Both the position numbers and the translations under genes were made by a program. A stretch of DNA of 64,000 nt from G963720475 sp963720475 (lineage in GTDB: Bacteria > Actinomycetota > Thermoleophilia > Solirubrobacterales > Thermoleophilaceae): contig OY970394.1 in assembly GCA_963720475.1 (NCBI GenBank), forward strand, positions 1,984,001-2,048,000. Reading direction: 5' to 3'. This document shows positions 46,950-54,917 of this stretch, piece by piece (the first letter of the stretch is position 1; the number at the start of each line of letters is the position of its first letter). The notes beneath the pieces were generated by a model. The model saw only the letters and a list, made by a program, of their open reading frames with translations, ran no database searches and had not been told where the DNA came from.

Positions 46950-48665
46950 ATGATCCCCATCAACCGGACGTACGCGCCGATCCAGGCCTTCGTGGAGGAG
47001 CTCCGCCGCTGCGGGCTCACGCACGCCGTGACCTCCCCCGGGTCGCGCAACGCGCCGATCGCGCTGACGCTCGCGGCCCAGGACGGCGTCGAATGCCTCT
47101 CCGTGGTGGACGAGCGCTCGGCAGGCTTCGCTGCGCTCGGCGCTGCCAAGGCGACCGGCCGGCCGGTGGCCGTCTGCTGCACGTCCGGCACCGCGGCCGC
47201 CAATCTGCTTCCCGCCGTCGCCGAGGCGCACGCGGCGCGCGTGCCCTTGCTCGTCCTCACCGCCGACCGCCCGCCCGAGCTCCGCGACGTCGGCGCGCGC
47301 CAGTGGATCGACCAGATCGGCCTCTACGGGAGTGCGGCGAAGTGGTCGGTCGAGGTCGGCAGCTTCGAGCCGTCGCGCGAGACCGCGGTGCACTTCCGCG
47401 CGCTCGCGTGCCGCGCGTATGCAACGGCCGACGGGGCCTGCCCGGGCCCGGTGCACCTGAACTTTCCGCTGCGCGACCCGCTCGCGCCGATCGAGCAGGA
47501 GGGGCTCGACCCCGAGGAGTGGCGCGGCCGGGCCGATGGCTCGCCCTGGGTAGATGTGGACTCGCGCGTGCCGGTCGCCGAGGACGAGGTGATCGAGGAG
47601 CTCGCGAGCGAACTCGCGGCCGAGCCACGCGGCGTTATCGTGGCGGGGCCGACGCGGGCGGACTTCGCCCCCGTCGTTACGGACCTCGCCCGCGCGCTCG
47701 GCTGGCCGATCCTCGGCGAGCCTGCTTCGGGGCTTCGCTGCGGACCGCACGACCGCGCCTCGATCGTCGCCCACTACGACCTCCTCCTGCGCGTGCCGGA
47801 GCTCGCCGACGAGCTCTCGCCGGCCCTGGCGCTGCGAGTCGGCGACATGCCCGTCTGTCAGCCGCTGCATACCTGGCTCAGCCGCGTGCGCCAGATCGTG
47901 TTCGACCCCGACTCGATCTGGAACGAGCCGACGCGCGTCGCCGAGCGGCTCGTCCAGGCCTGCCCGGTGAACGCCTGCGAGCGACTCGCGGTCGCGGTTG
48001 AAGGGCGCGCCGCGAGTGAGGGCGACTGGCTCGCGCGCTGGCGCGACGCGGATGAGCAGGCCGCGGCCGCCATCGAGGAGATGCCGGACGAGTTCGAGGG
48101 CCGCGCCTATGGACAGATCGCGGCGAGCGCCCCGTCCGGGGCGCTCGTGTGGTCGAGCTCCTCCATGCCCATCCGCGACGTCGAGGCCTGTCTACCGCAG
48201 CGCGACGAGCCGCTGCGTGTGGTCGCGAACAGCGGGGCCAACGGGATCGACGGCGTCGTTTCCTCGGGGCTCGGGGCCGCGTGGGCCGGCGGGCAGCGCA
48301 CCCTGGTGCTGATTGGAGACGTGGCGCTCGCCCACGACGCGGGCGGATTGCTCGCCGCAGGGCGAGCGGGAATCGAGTTGACGATCCTCTGCATAGACAA
48401 CGGCGGCGGCAGCATCTTCGACTACTTGCCCGTCGCCGACCACGCCGATGCCGATCGCTACGAGCAGCACATCGCGACGCCAGCGGCGGCGGACATCGCC
48501 GGACTCGCCCAGGCGGCCGGGATGCCGCACACGCTCGCGAGCTCGCTCGCCGACGCACGCACGGCTGCCGAGCGCGCGGGGATCGTCGAGTACCGCACCG
48601 ATCGCACGCGCAACGTCGAGCTCCACCGCGAGCTCGTCGAACGGGTAGCGCAGAAGCTCAGCTGA
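46950..48665 (+). CDS. menD: SEPHCHC synthase MenD
   Basis: Thiamine diphosphate enzyme joining isochorismate and 2-oxoglutarate in the first dedicated menaquinone step. 571 residues with PGSRNAPIALTLAA, the conserved VDERSAGFAALGAAKATGRPVAVCCTSGTAAANLLPAV, SSSMPIRDVE, the ThDP-binding GDVALAHDAGGLLA and IDNGGGSIFDYLP. The ATG at 46950 matches the family N-terminus (INRTYAPIQAFVEEL). Its stop overlaps the menF stop by 8 bases on opposite strands. Confidence 0.95.
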   Translation: MIPINRTYAPIQAFVEELRRCGLTHAVTSPGSRNAPIALTLAAQDGVECLSVVDERSAGFAALGAAKATGRPVAVCCTSGTAAANLLPAVAEAHAARVPLLVLTADRPPELRDVGARQWIDQIGLYGSAAKWSVEVGSFEPSRETAVHFRALACRAYATADGACPGPVHLNFPLRDPLAPIEQEGLDPEEWRGRADGSPWVDVDSRVPVAEDEVIEELASELAAEPRGVIVAGPTRADFAPVVTDLARALGWPILGEPASGLRCGPHDRASIVAHYDLLLRVPELADELSPALALRVGDMPVCQPLHTWLSRVRQIVFDPDSIWNEPTRVAERLVQACPVNACERLAVAVEGRAASEGDWLARWRDADEQAAAAIEEMPDEFEGRAYGQIAASAPSGALVWSSSSMPIRDVEACLPQRDEPLRVVANSGANGIDGVVSSGLGAAWAGGQRTLVLIGDVALAHDAGGLLAAGRAGIELTILCIDNGGGSIFDYLPVADHADADRYEQHIATPAAADIAGLAQAAGMPHTLASSLADARTAAERAGIVEYRTDRTRNVELHRELVERVAQKLS

Positions 48666-50106
48666 GCAACGGCAGCAGCGCGCCGAGCTTCGCCTCGGTC
48701 TCGGCGAGCTCGTCGGCCGGATCGGAGTCGCGCACGATCCCGTTGCCCGCGTACAGGTGCGCGGTTCGATCCCGCAGGAGGGCGCAGCGGATCGCAACGC
48801 AGAACTCGCCGTCCTCGGTGAGGTCGGTCCACCCCACGGTGCCCGCGTACCAGCCCCGGTCGAGGCCCTCGAGCGCGGGGATGAGCGGCTCGGCCAGCTC
48901 GGCCGGTTCTCCCCCGACGGCGGGCGTCGGGTGCAGGCGCCCGGCGAGTTCCAGCGTCGAGACGGCGTCAGCGAGCTGCGCGCGGATCGGCGTGCCGAGG
49001 TGCTGCACGTTCTGGACCTTGACGAGCACCGGCTCCTCGGCCGGCGCCACCCAGACGCTCACGGGTGCGAGCGCGCGCTCGATCCGCCGTGCCACGATCG
49101 CCTGCTCCTCGCGGTTCTTCGGGCTCGAGAGCAACTGCTCGCCGAGGTGCGCGTCGACCGCCGGGTCGGCGCTGCGGCGGGTCGTGCCCGCGAGCGCGAC
49201 CGTCTGCGTGCGGGCGCCGTCGCGGCGCACGAGCAGCTCCGGGCTCGCGCCGACGAACGCGAGCTCAGGCGTGGCGACGCAGTAGCAATAGCACTCGGGA
49301 AACGCCGCACGCAGGGCGCCGAAGATCGCCCCGGTGTCGAACCCGCCCTCGGCGTGCACCCGCACCTCGCGCGCGAGAACGATCTTCTCGACATCACCCG
49401 CCTCGATCCGCTCAACGGCGCGGGCCACTGCCTCCTCGAAATGCGACGGTGGCGTCGCCGCATCCACGCGCGGCGGATGCGCGGGGTCGGGGTCGAGCAG
49501 CGGCAGCCCGTCGCCATGAAGGCCGCTGGTGAGCGCCTCGCGCTGCATCCGGATCGCAGCCGCGGGGGCCGAATCCTCGACGACCGCGTTGACGGTCATC
49601 CACGCCTCGTCGCCGTGGCGCGCGATCGAGACCATCGGCAGCGTGAGCCGGCCCGGGGCGAGCGATCGCCAGTGATGCGCGCCCCCTCCCTGCGGCGCGA
49701 ACGAGAAGCCGCCGACCCAGACCGGGCCGGCCGCCGGAACGGCGGGGATCCCGCCTTCGCTCGTGCCGCAGATCGCGCCCGAGGCGTGGGTGCGCGTTTG
49801 CGCGGCGAGCTCGGTGAAGCGGGCCGCGCCGCGCGCGTCGAGCTGCGCCGCCTCGCCGATCGCCGCGAGGACAAAGCCGTCGCGCTCGGGCTCCTCGAGG
49901 CAGAACGCGCTCAGACCGCCTGTCTGGGCCCCGAGAACGGCGGCCGAAGGATCCACCCCCGGATCGAGGGGAACAGTGAGGCTCGCGAGGACCGGGCGGC
50001 CCTCGCGTCTCGCAGCCTGCGCCGCCCGCTCCACGCGCGCCTCGAGCTCGCCCAGCTGGACGGGGTCGAGCGCGTAGGGGCCCGGGCCGCGCTGGAGGAC
50101 TGTCAG
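48658..50106 (-). CDS. menF: Isochorismate synthase MenF/EntC type, possible CTG start
   Basis: Chorismate-utilising enzyme converting chorismate to isochorismate. The C-terminal catalytic domain carries VEKIVLAREV, FVGASPELLVRRDG, ALAGTTRR, SSPKNREEQAIVARRI, LHPTPAVGG and GWYAGTVGWTDLTEDGEFCVAIRCALL, the isochorismate synthase pattern rather than that of anthranilate synthase. A GTG at 50034 gives 458 residues. A CTG at 50106 overlaps the ilvN stop as CTGA and adds 24 coding-like residues (LTVLQRGPGPYALDPVQL...) with AGGGG upstream; I prefer it but either is possible. It is linked to ilvBN transcription. Confidence 0.88.
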   Translation of the reverse strand: MTVLQRGPGPYALDPVQLGELEARVERAAQAARREGRPVLASLTVPLDPGVDPSAAVLGAQTGGLSAFCLEEPERDGFVLAAIGEAAQLDARGAARFTELAAQTRTHASGAICGTSEGGIPAVPAAGPVWVGGFSFAPQGGGAHHWRSLAPGRLTLPMVSIARHGDEAWMTVNAVVEDSAPAAAIRMQREALTSGLHGDGLPLLDPDPAHPPRVDAATPPSHFEEAVARAVERIEAGDVEKIVLAREVRVHAEGGFDTGAIFGALRAAFPECYCYCVATPELAFVGASPELLVRRDGARTQTVALAGTTRRSADPAVDAHLGEQLLSSPKNREEQAIVARRIERALAPVSVWVAPAEEPVLVKVQNVQHLGTPIRAQLADAVSTLELAGRLHPTPAVGGEPAELAEPLIPALEGLDRGWYAGTVGWTDLTEDGEFCVAIRCALLRDRTAHLYAGNGIVRDSDPADELAETEAKLGALLPLLS

Positions 50107-50660
50107 GTGGCGCCCCTGCCTCGGGCCACTGCGATTTCGCCCGTGCGGACCATCTCGATCAGGCCGAACGGACGGACCATCTCTTCGAAGGCCTCGATCT
50201 TGTCGTCGGTGCCGGTCACCTCAACGGTTACGGCGCGCTTCGACACATCGATCACCTTGCCGCGGAAGATCTCGGTGAACTGCATGATCTCCGAGCGCGA
50301 GTCGCTGTCGGCGGAGATCTTGAACAGCGCGAGCTCGCGCGCGACGGTCTCGTCGGGCTCGAGGTCGCGGATCTTGATCACGTTGACGAGCTTGTGCAGC
50401 TGCTTCATCACCTGGTCGATCGGATGCTCGGCGCCGTCCACGGTCAGCGTGACGCGCGAGATCGACATGTCGTCCGTGGGACCGACCGCGAGCGTCTGGA
50501 TGTTGAATCCGCGACGCGCGAAGAGGCCGGCGATCCGCGCCAGCACACCCGGCTTGTTCTCGACGAGGATCGAGAGGATGTGCTTTCGACCGGTGCGCAG
50601 GCCGCCGGAAGCCTCGAGCTCCTCCAGCTTGAGCACATCTTGAGTGCCAGGCTCACCCAT
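50103..50660 (-). CDS. ilvN: Acetolactate synthase regulatory subunit IlvN
   Basis: 185-residue small subunit of acetohydroxyacid synthase with an N-terminal ACT domain (HILSILVENKPGVLARIAGLFARRGFNIQTLAVG) and a C-terminal ALS_ss domain (REIMQF-like SEIMQFTEIFRGKVIDVSKR). It binds valine and confers feedback sensitivity on IlvB. The ATG at 50660 is 3 bases past the ilvB stop. Confidence 0.95.
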   Translation of the reverse strand: MGEPGTQDVLKLEELEASGGLRTGRKHILSILVENKPGVLARIAGLFARRGFNIQTLAVGPTDDMSISRVTLTVDGAEHPIDQVMKQLHKLVNVIKIRDLEPDETVARELALFKISADSDSRSEIMQFTEIFRGKVIDVSKRAVTVEVTGTDDKIEAFEEMVRPFGLIEMVRTGEIAVARGRGAT

Positions 50661-50663
50661 CGC

Positions 50664-52340
50664 TCAGCCCACCATGTCCCGCGCGGCCTGGCCGGCGGGG
50701 ATCATCGGGTAGCAGTTCTCGTCCTTCGTGACCTGGACGTCGAGCAGGACGGGGCCGTCGTCGTCGAGCGCAGAGCGCATGGCGTCGAGGAGATCGCCCT
50801 TGTCGCTGATGCGCTCACCGCGCATCCCGAACGCCTCGGCGAGCTTGACCCAGTCCGGGCTGGGTCCCATCTCGACGGCCTTGTAGCGCTTGTCCCAGAA
50901 GAGCTCCTGCCACTGGCGGACCATGCCGTAGTGACCGTTGTTCATCAGGAACACCTTCACCGGGATGTTCTCGTTGACGCACGTCGCGAGCTCCTGACAG
51001 GTCATGATCAGCGAGCCGTCGCCGGCGAGGCAGACGACCTCGTCGTCGGGGCAGGCGACCTTCGCGCCCATCGCCGAGGGAAGGCCGAACCCCATCGTCC
51101 CGAGACCGCCGGAGTTGATCCAGCGGCGGGGCTTGTTGAAGTGGAAGTACTGCGCCGCCCACATCTGGTGCTGGCCGACATCGGAGGTGATGATCGCGTC
51201 GCCGCCCGTCGCCTCGTACATGGCCTCGATCATGCGCTGCGGCTTGATCTCGCCATCGGCCGAGTCCTCGTAGCCGAGCGGGTACTTCTCCTGCCAGCCG
51301 GTGATCCGCTGCCACCACTCGTCGAGGCGCGAGGAGTCGGTGTCGAGCGCACGGTACTCGGTCGTCAGCTTCGGCAGGATCGCCTTCGCGTCGCCGACGA
51401 TCGGGATGTGCACCGCGACGTTCTTCGAGATCTCCGCCGGGTCCACGTCGATGTGGATGAACTTCGCGTGCGGCGCGAACTCGGACAGCTTGCCGGTGAT
51501 GCGGTCGTCGAAACGCGCCCCGATGCAGCAGATCAGGTCGGCCTCGTCCATCGCGTAGTTCGCCGCGCGCGTGCCGTGCATCCCCAGCATCCCGAGCCAC
51601 TGGTCGTGCGGTGCCGGGAACGCGCCGAGGCCCATCAGCGTGCAGGTGGCGGGGAAGTGATCCGACGTGACGAGCTCGGTGAGCTCCTTGGCGGCGTTCG
51701 CATTGACGACGCCGCCACCGGCGTAGATCACCGGCCGGCGCGCGTTCGCGAGCGCCTTCGCAGCAAGGCGGATCTGCTTCTGGTTGCCCTCGGTCGTCGG
51801 CTGATAGCCGGGGAGAGACACGGAGTCCACCGGCTCGTAGTCGATCTCGGCGCGCGAGAGGTCCTGCGGGATGTCGACCACCACCGGGCCGGGCCGCCCG
51901 GTCCCCGCGACGTGGAACGCCTCGTGGATCACGCGCGGGATGTCGCGCGGGTCGAAGATCTGGAAGGAGTGCTTGACGATCGGGAGGGTGATGCCGGCCG
52001 TATCGGCCTCCTGAAAGCCGTCGGTGCCGACGAGGTCGGTGCGGACCTGGCCCGTGATGAAGACCGTCGGGACCGAGTCCATCATCGCGTCGGCGATCGG
52101 GGTGACGAGGTTGGTCGCGCCCGGGCCGGAGGTCGCGAAGCAGACGCCGACGCGGCCTGACGCCTTGGCGTAGCCCTCGGCCGCGTGGCCGGCCCCCTGC
52201 TCGTGGCGGCAATGGACGTGGCGCAGGTCCGCGTCGTAGAGCGCGTCGTAAGTGGGCAGGTTGGCGCCCCCGGGAATGCCGAAGATGGCATCCACGCCCT
52301 CCGCTTTCAGACATTCGACTATCGCGTCAACGGCACGCAC
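50664..52340 (-). CDS. ilvB: Acetolactate synthase large subunit IlvB
   Basis: ThDP- and FAD-dependent catalytic subunit, 558 residues, making acetolactate and acetohydroxybutyrate. Features are the catalytic Glu region (HCRHEQGAGHAAEGYAKASGRVGVCFATSGPGATNLVTPIADAMMDS), GFQEADTAGIT, GTHGTRAANYAM-type block (GMHGTRAANYAMDEADL), INSGGLGTMGFGLPSAMGAK and the ThDP motif GDGSLIMTCQELATCVNENIPVKVFLMNN. The GTG at 52340 (VRAVDAIVECLKAEGV) is 7 bases after TAGACT, so the operon message is probably leaderless and has no room for a leader peptide. Confidence 0.95.
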   Translation of the reverse strand: MRAVDAIVECLKAEGVDAIFGIPGGANLPTYDALYDADLRHVHCRHEQGAGHAAEGYAKASGRVGVCFATSGPGATNLVTPIADAMMDSVPTVFITGQVRTDLVGTDGFQEADTAGITLPIVKHSFQIFDPRDIPRVIHEAFHVAGTGRPGPVVVDIPQDLSRAEIDYEPVDSVSLPGYQPTTEGNQKQIRLAAKALANARRPVIYAGGGVVNANAAKELTELVTSDHFPATCTLMGLGAFPAPHDQWLGMLGMHGTRAANYAMDEADLICCIGARFDDRITGKLSEFAPHAKFIHIDVDPAEISKNVAVHIPIVGDAKAILPKLTTEYRALDTDSSRLDEWWQRITGWQEKYPLGYEDSADGEIKPQRMIEAMYEATGGDAIITSDVGQHQMWAAQYFHFNKPRRWINSGGLGTMGFGLPSAMGAKVACPDDEVVCLAGDGSLIMTCQELATCVNENIPVKVFLMNNGHYGMVRQWQELFWDKRYKAVEMGPSPDWVKLAEAFGMRGERISDKGDLLDAMRSALDDDGPVLLDVQVTKDENCYPMIPAGQAARDMVG

Positions 52341-52347
52341 GATTTCG

Positions 52348-52353
52348 AGTCTA
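52348..52353 (-). promoter_or_regulatory. Putative -10 box of leaderless ilvB promoter
   Basis: TAGACT on the minus strand, 7 bases before the ilvB GTG. Confidence 0.45.
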
Positions 52354-52399
52354 GCAACGGGTTTGTGCCGGATTGCAGGGGTTGCTGCGGCCTTGGCGG

Positions 52400-52966
52400 T
52401 CAGTCCGAGCTCGGAGGCGAGCGGCCGGCGAGCCGCTCGAAGCGCTCGCGTCTCGGGTCGTTGGAGCCGACTGCGCGATCGAGCCAACGCCCGATCTCCG
52501 CGTGATCGAGGTGTTCGTCTGCGACGAGCACCTGCTCGATGTCGAGCCAGTCCTTCGCGCGGTCGAAGGCGGCTTTGCAGACGATCAGATGCTCCGGCGA
52601 CAGGATCGGGATGTGCGCGTCGCCGAACGCGACGGTGCGAACGGCCTCGCGCATGGCGTCGTGGATCGGGTCGTTGGCGAAGAAGACGTCGATCGGCGTA
52701 TCCCCCCACCACCAACGCGCCTGGCCGTCACGCTCGAGCTCTTCTGCCGTCGAGCCTCCGCGGCCGACGCCGAGCGGCGCGAGGGCCGCGAGGACATCCG
52801 CTTGGCGGGCGGGTGGAACGAAGACGTTGAGATCGACGTCGATCGTCGCCCGCGGCTCGGCGTAGTAGGCGAGCGCGAGCGCGCCGCCGAAGGCGTGGGG
52901 GATGCGCGCCTGGTCGAGGCGCTCGTGGATCGCGACCAGCTTCTCGGGAAGCGGAGCCTCGGTCAT
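52400..52966 (-). CDS. Nucleotidyltransferase-fold protein (AbiEii/MNT-like), second gene of a two-gene module
   Basis: 188 residues. The start (LVAIHERLDQARIPHAFGGALALAYYAEPRATIDVDLNVFV) has the GG...DxD pattern of pol-beta nucleotidyltransferases: GGALAL, then TIDVDL with two acids. PIDVFFANDPIHDAM and SPEHLIVCKAAFDRAKDWLDIEQVL follow, as in AbiEii-type and related stand-alone nucleotidyltransferases. Such proteins act as toxins or RNA modifiers in two-gene systems. The ATG overlaps the partner gene by 4 bases (ATGA). Confidence 0.65.
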   Translation of the reverse strand: MTEAPLPEKLVAIHERLDQARIPHAFGGALALAYYAEPRATIDVDLNVFVPPARQADVLAALAPLGVGRGGSTAEELERDGQARWWWGDTPIDVFFANDPIHDAMREAVRTVAFGDAHIPILSPEHLIVCKAAFDRAKDWLDIEQVLVADEHLDHAEIGRWLDRAVGSNDPRRERFERLAGRSPPSSD

Positions 52967-53442
52967 TCCTCAGAGGACCGCAGCGGGGGAAACGACAGCT
53001 GGGCGGGACGCCGCCGTTTCGGAAGTGCGTCGCCCAGCAGCAGCAGCTCGCGCAAGGCGTCGCCCCGCTCTCGATCGGTCGCTCCGATCCAGTCCGCCAT
53101 CGCCCGCTCGCTGTCCGTCGGCGGCTCGGCTCCGTCGCCGAGAGCGGCGCCCAGCAGGCGGGTCACACCGGCTGCCGGGCGTCGTCCGCGACTGAGCTCG
53201 CGAAGCAGGTCCGCAGCGGCGGCGTTCGGACGGCTGCGGGCGATCGGCGCGCCCGCCCGGCGCGCGGCCCCATAGATCTCGTCGGCGCTTGTCTTTCCGC
53301 CGGCGCGGGACACCGCTTGCTCGACCGTTTCAGTGTCGAGCACGCGGAACGTGGCGAGGGTGCGGCTGCGCGGACCCCGATCGGTCCGCTCGGAGGCGCG
53401 GATCTCCCAGTTCCCGGCGGGCCGATGGACGACGTAAGCCAT
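52963..53442 (-). CDS. Partner protein of the nucleotidyltransferase module, unknown
   Basis: 159 residues from the ATG at 53442 (MAYVVHRPAGNWEIRASERTDRGPRSRTLATFRVLD). The N-terminal beta-rich segment is followed by all-helical sequence (TVEQAVSRAGG..., AAADLLRELSRGRRPAAGVTRLLG, RERGDALRELLLLGDAL). It has many Arg, no transmembrane segment and no clear DNA-binding signature; the early helices could bind DNA. It is the first gene of the pair, controlled by a palindrome over its promoter, as expected for an autoregulating antitoxin (inference). The in-frame ATG at 53460 is ruled out because it lies within the promoter. Confidence 0.6.
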   Translation of the reverse strand: MAYVVHRPAGNWEIRASERTDRGPRSRTLATFRVLDTETVEQAVSRAGGKTSADEIYGAARRAGAPIARSRPNAAAADLLRELSRGRRPAAGVTRLLGAALGDGAEPPTDSERAMADWIGATDRERGDALRELLLLGDALPKRRRPAQLSFPPLRSSEE

Positions 53443-53462
53443 AGTGGGCAGTATACCCACTA
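53442..53462 (-). promoter_or_regulatory. Leaderless promoter inside a palindromic operator
   Basis: TAGTGGG-7 bases-CCCACTA, perfect 7-base arms. The central seven bases contain the minus-strand -10 TATACT (53450-53455), which is 7 bases before the ATG at 53442. A bound dimer would cover -10 and start codon together, so repression would be tight. Confidence 0.65.
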
Positions 53463-53476
53463 CAGCGCCCGAGCCG

Positions 53477-53764
53477 CTAGGCGCGCGGCGGGACGAGCAC
53501 TTCGTCCGGGAAGTCCAGGTCGCGCCCGCACCCCATGCAGACCTGATCGTGCAGAGCGAGCACGCGACCGCAGTCCTCGCAGCGGCGCTTGGGCTCGTTG
53601 CGGTCCCAGCGCCAGAGCAGCGCGAGGATGGTGCCGAGGATCGGCAGGCAGAAGCCGACCAGGAACCAGATGAAGAACGAGCTGCCCTTGATCTTGCCGA
53701 TCGTCCCGGCCGAGAGGCCGAAGAAGAACATTATGACGAGCAGCTCCCCGCCGAAGCCGAACAT
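53477..53764 (-). CDS. Small membrane protein with C-terminal zinc ribbon
   Basis: 95 residues from the ATG at 53764 (MFGFGGELLVIMFFFGLSAG). Two hydrophobic segments (about 5-20 and 28-48) precede a zinc ribbon CEDCGRVLALHDQVCMGCG (two CxxC). Many bacteria have such double-helix plus zinc-ribbon proteins of unknown role. It follows the 58-residue gene by 2 bases. Confidence 0.65.
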   Translation of the reverse strand: MFGFGGELLVIMFFFGLSAGTIGKIKGSSFFIWFLVGFCLPILGTILALLWRWDRNEPKRRCEDCGRVLALHDQVCMGCGRDLDFPDEVLVPPRA

Positions 53765-53766
53765 GG

Positions 53767-53943
53767 CTAACGCAAGAGCGTTACGAACGCCCAGCCGACC
53801 GCGACGACCGCAAGGATCACGACGACGGTCCAGAACAGGAAGCCGACGATGCCGACGAGGACCTTGAAGAGGATCCACGCGCCGAGCAGCAGCACGCCGA
53901 GCGCGACGACTTTGAGGCCGAGGCCGGAAGCCTTCTCTTTCAT
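53767..53943 (-). CDS. 58-residue membrane protein
   Basis: ATG at 53943, frame MKEKASGLGLKVVALGVLLL then GAWILFKVLVGIVGFLFWTV and VVILAVVAVGWAFVTLLR, ending TAG at 53767. It has a positive start and two hydrophobic stretches. Almost every third base is G or C, as in real genes here. It is tightly packed between the acetyltransferase gene (13 bases upstream) and the zinc-ribbon gene (2 bases downstream). Function unknown. Confidence 0.65.
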   Translation of the reverse strand: MKEKASGLGLKVVALGVLLLGAWILFKVLVGIVGFLFWTVVVILAVVAVGWAFVTLLR

Positions 53944-53956
53944 GACGTGAATTCTC

Positions 53957-54916
53957 TCAGAGAAGGTGGCGCGGCCGGGTTGGGCAGTAGCGGTCGAGCC
54001 CCGGTAGCGGGATCGACGACATGATCCAGCTCGGCCAGACGATGTGGAAGCCGAGCCCGCGGAGGCGCTGAAGCAGCCACCAGCTCGTCGTCGTACAGAA
54101 GACCGACAGCCACAGCGGATCGTGGGCGTTCGCGACCCGGTCGAGCGCAGCTAGCACCACCGGGACGAGGTCCTCGGGCTCGGCGCCGACCGCCGGCCCG
54201 ATCTCACCGTCGGCCGACGCCCAGCAGAGACCGAGCACATGCCCCTCTTCGTGGAAGCGCGCCAGGCACGTGCGGTCGCGTCCGAAGAACTCGTGCAGCA
54301 GCGGGCGCTCGTGACCGATCGCCGCGGGCTCGAGGCGCTTCCACTCGCGCACGGCCACCTCCGGCTTGAGCACGTGGACGCGGGCGTCCGGCGCGTCCGT
54401 CTCGAGCGAGCGGCGCTTGGTGTAGTCCTCCGACCACTGGCGCATGTGCCAATGACCGTTGACCGGCATCACGCCGAAGTCGGAGTACAACGTGAGGTCG
54501 TGCGGGGCGGCGGCGGACACGAGGACTCGTCCGAGGGACGGGCTCGGATCGTGCGGCCAGCAGTGGCTGAGCAGCTCGCGCCCGATCCCGTGGTCGCGCT
54601 CGCTGCGCGCGACGACGATGTCGGTCATTTCCTCCATCTCGCCGAAGCGGATGGCCCGCGCGTATCCGACCGGTGCGCCTTCTGCCTCGGCCACCCAGAA
54701 GCTGGCCTCGGTCTGGGCGGCCATGAACTCGATCAGCCCGCGGCGCTGCTTCCAGAGTGCCGCGATCTGCTCGTCGGAGATCTCGTTCGAGGGGCCGTCC
54801 CCGACCGAGTCGACCGCGATCGCGAAGTCGGCCCGCACCGAGAGGGCGAAGCAGGGCTCGACATCGGCTGCCGAGCCCTCGCGATAGGAGATTTCCGACG
54901 ACGGCACCTCGCGCAC
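53957..54916 (-). CDS. GNAT family N-acetyltransferase
   Basis: 319 residues. The N-terminal GNAT domain (about 8-165) has the acetyl-CoA loop RSERDHGIGRELLSH after VGYARAIRFGEMEEMTDIVV. The C-terminal half (about 170-319) is a second, weaker acetyltransferase-like unit (LWLSVFCTTTSWWLLQRLRGLGFHI), so a tandem GNAT is likely. The substrate is unknown. The GTG at 54916 lies 1 base past the ndh TAG. Confidence 0.75.
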   Translation of the reverse strand: MREVPSSEISYREGSAADVEPCFALSVRADFAIAVDSVGDGPSNEISDEQIAALWKQRRGLIEFMAAQTEASFWVAEAEGAPVGYARAIRFGEMEEMTDIVVARSERDHGIGRELLSHCWPHDPSPSLGRVLVSAAAPHDLTLYSDFGVMPVNGHWHMRQWSEDYTKRRSLETDAPDARVHVLKPEVAVREWKRLEPAAIGHERPLLHEFFGRDRTCLARFHEEGHVLGLCWASADGEIGPAVGAEPEDLVPVVLAALDRVANAHDPLWLSVFCTTTSWWLLQRLRGLGFHIVWPSWIMSSIPLPGLDRYCPTRPRHLL

Positions 54917-54917
54917 C

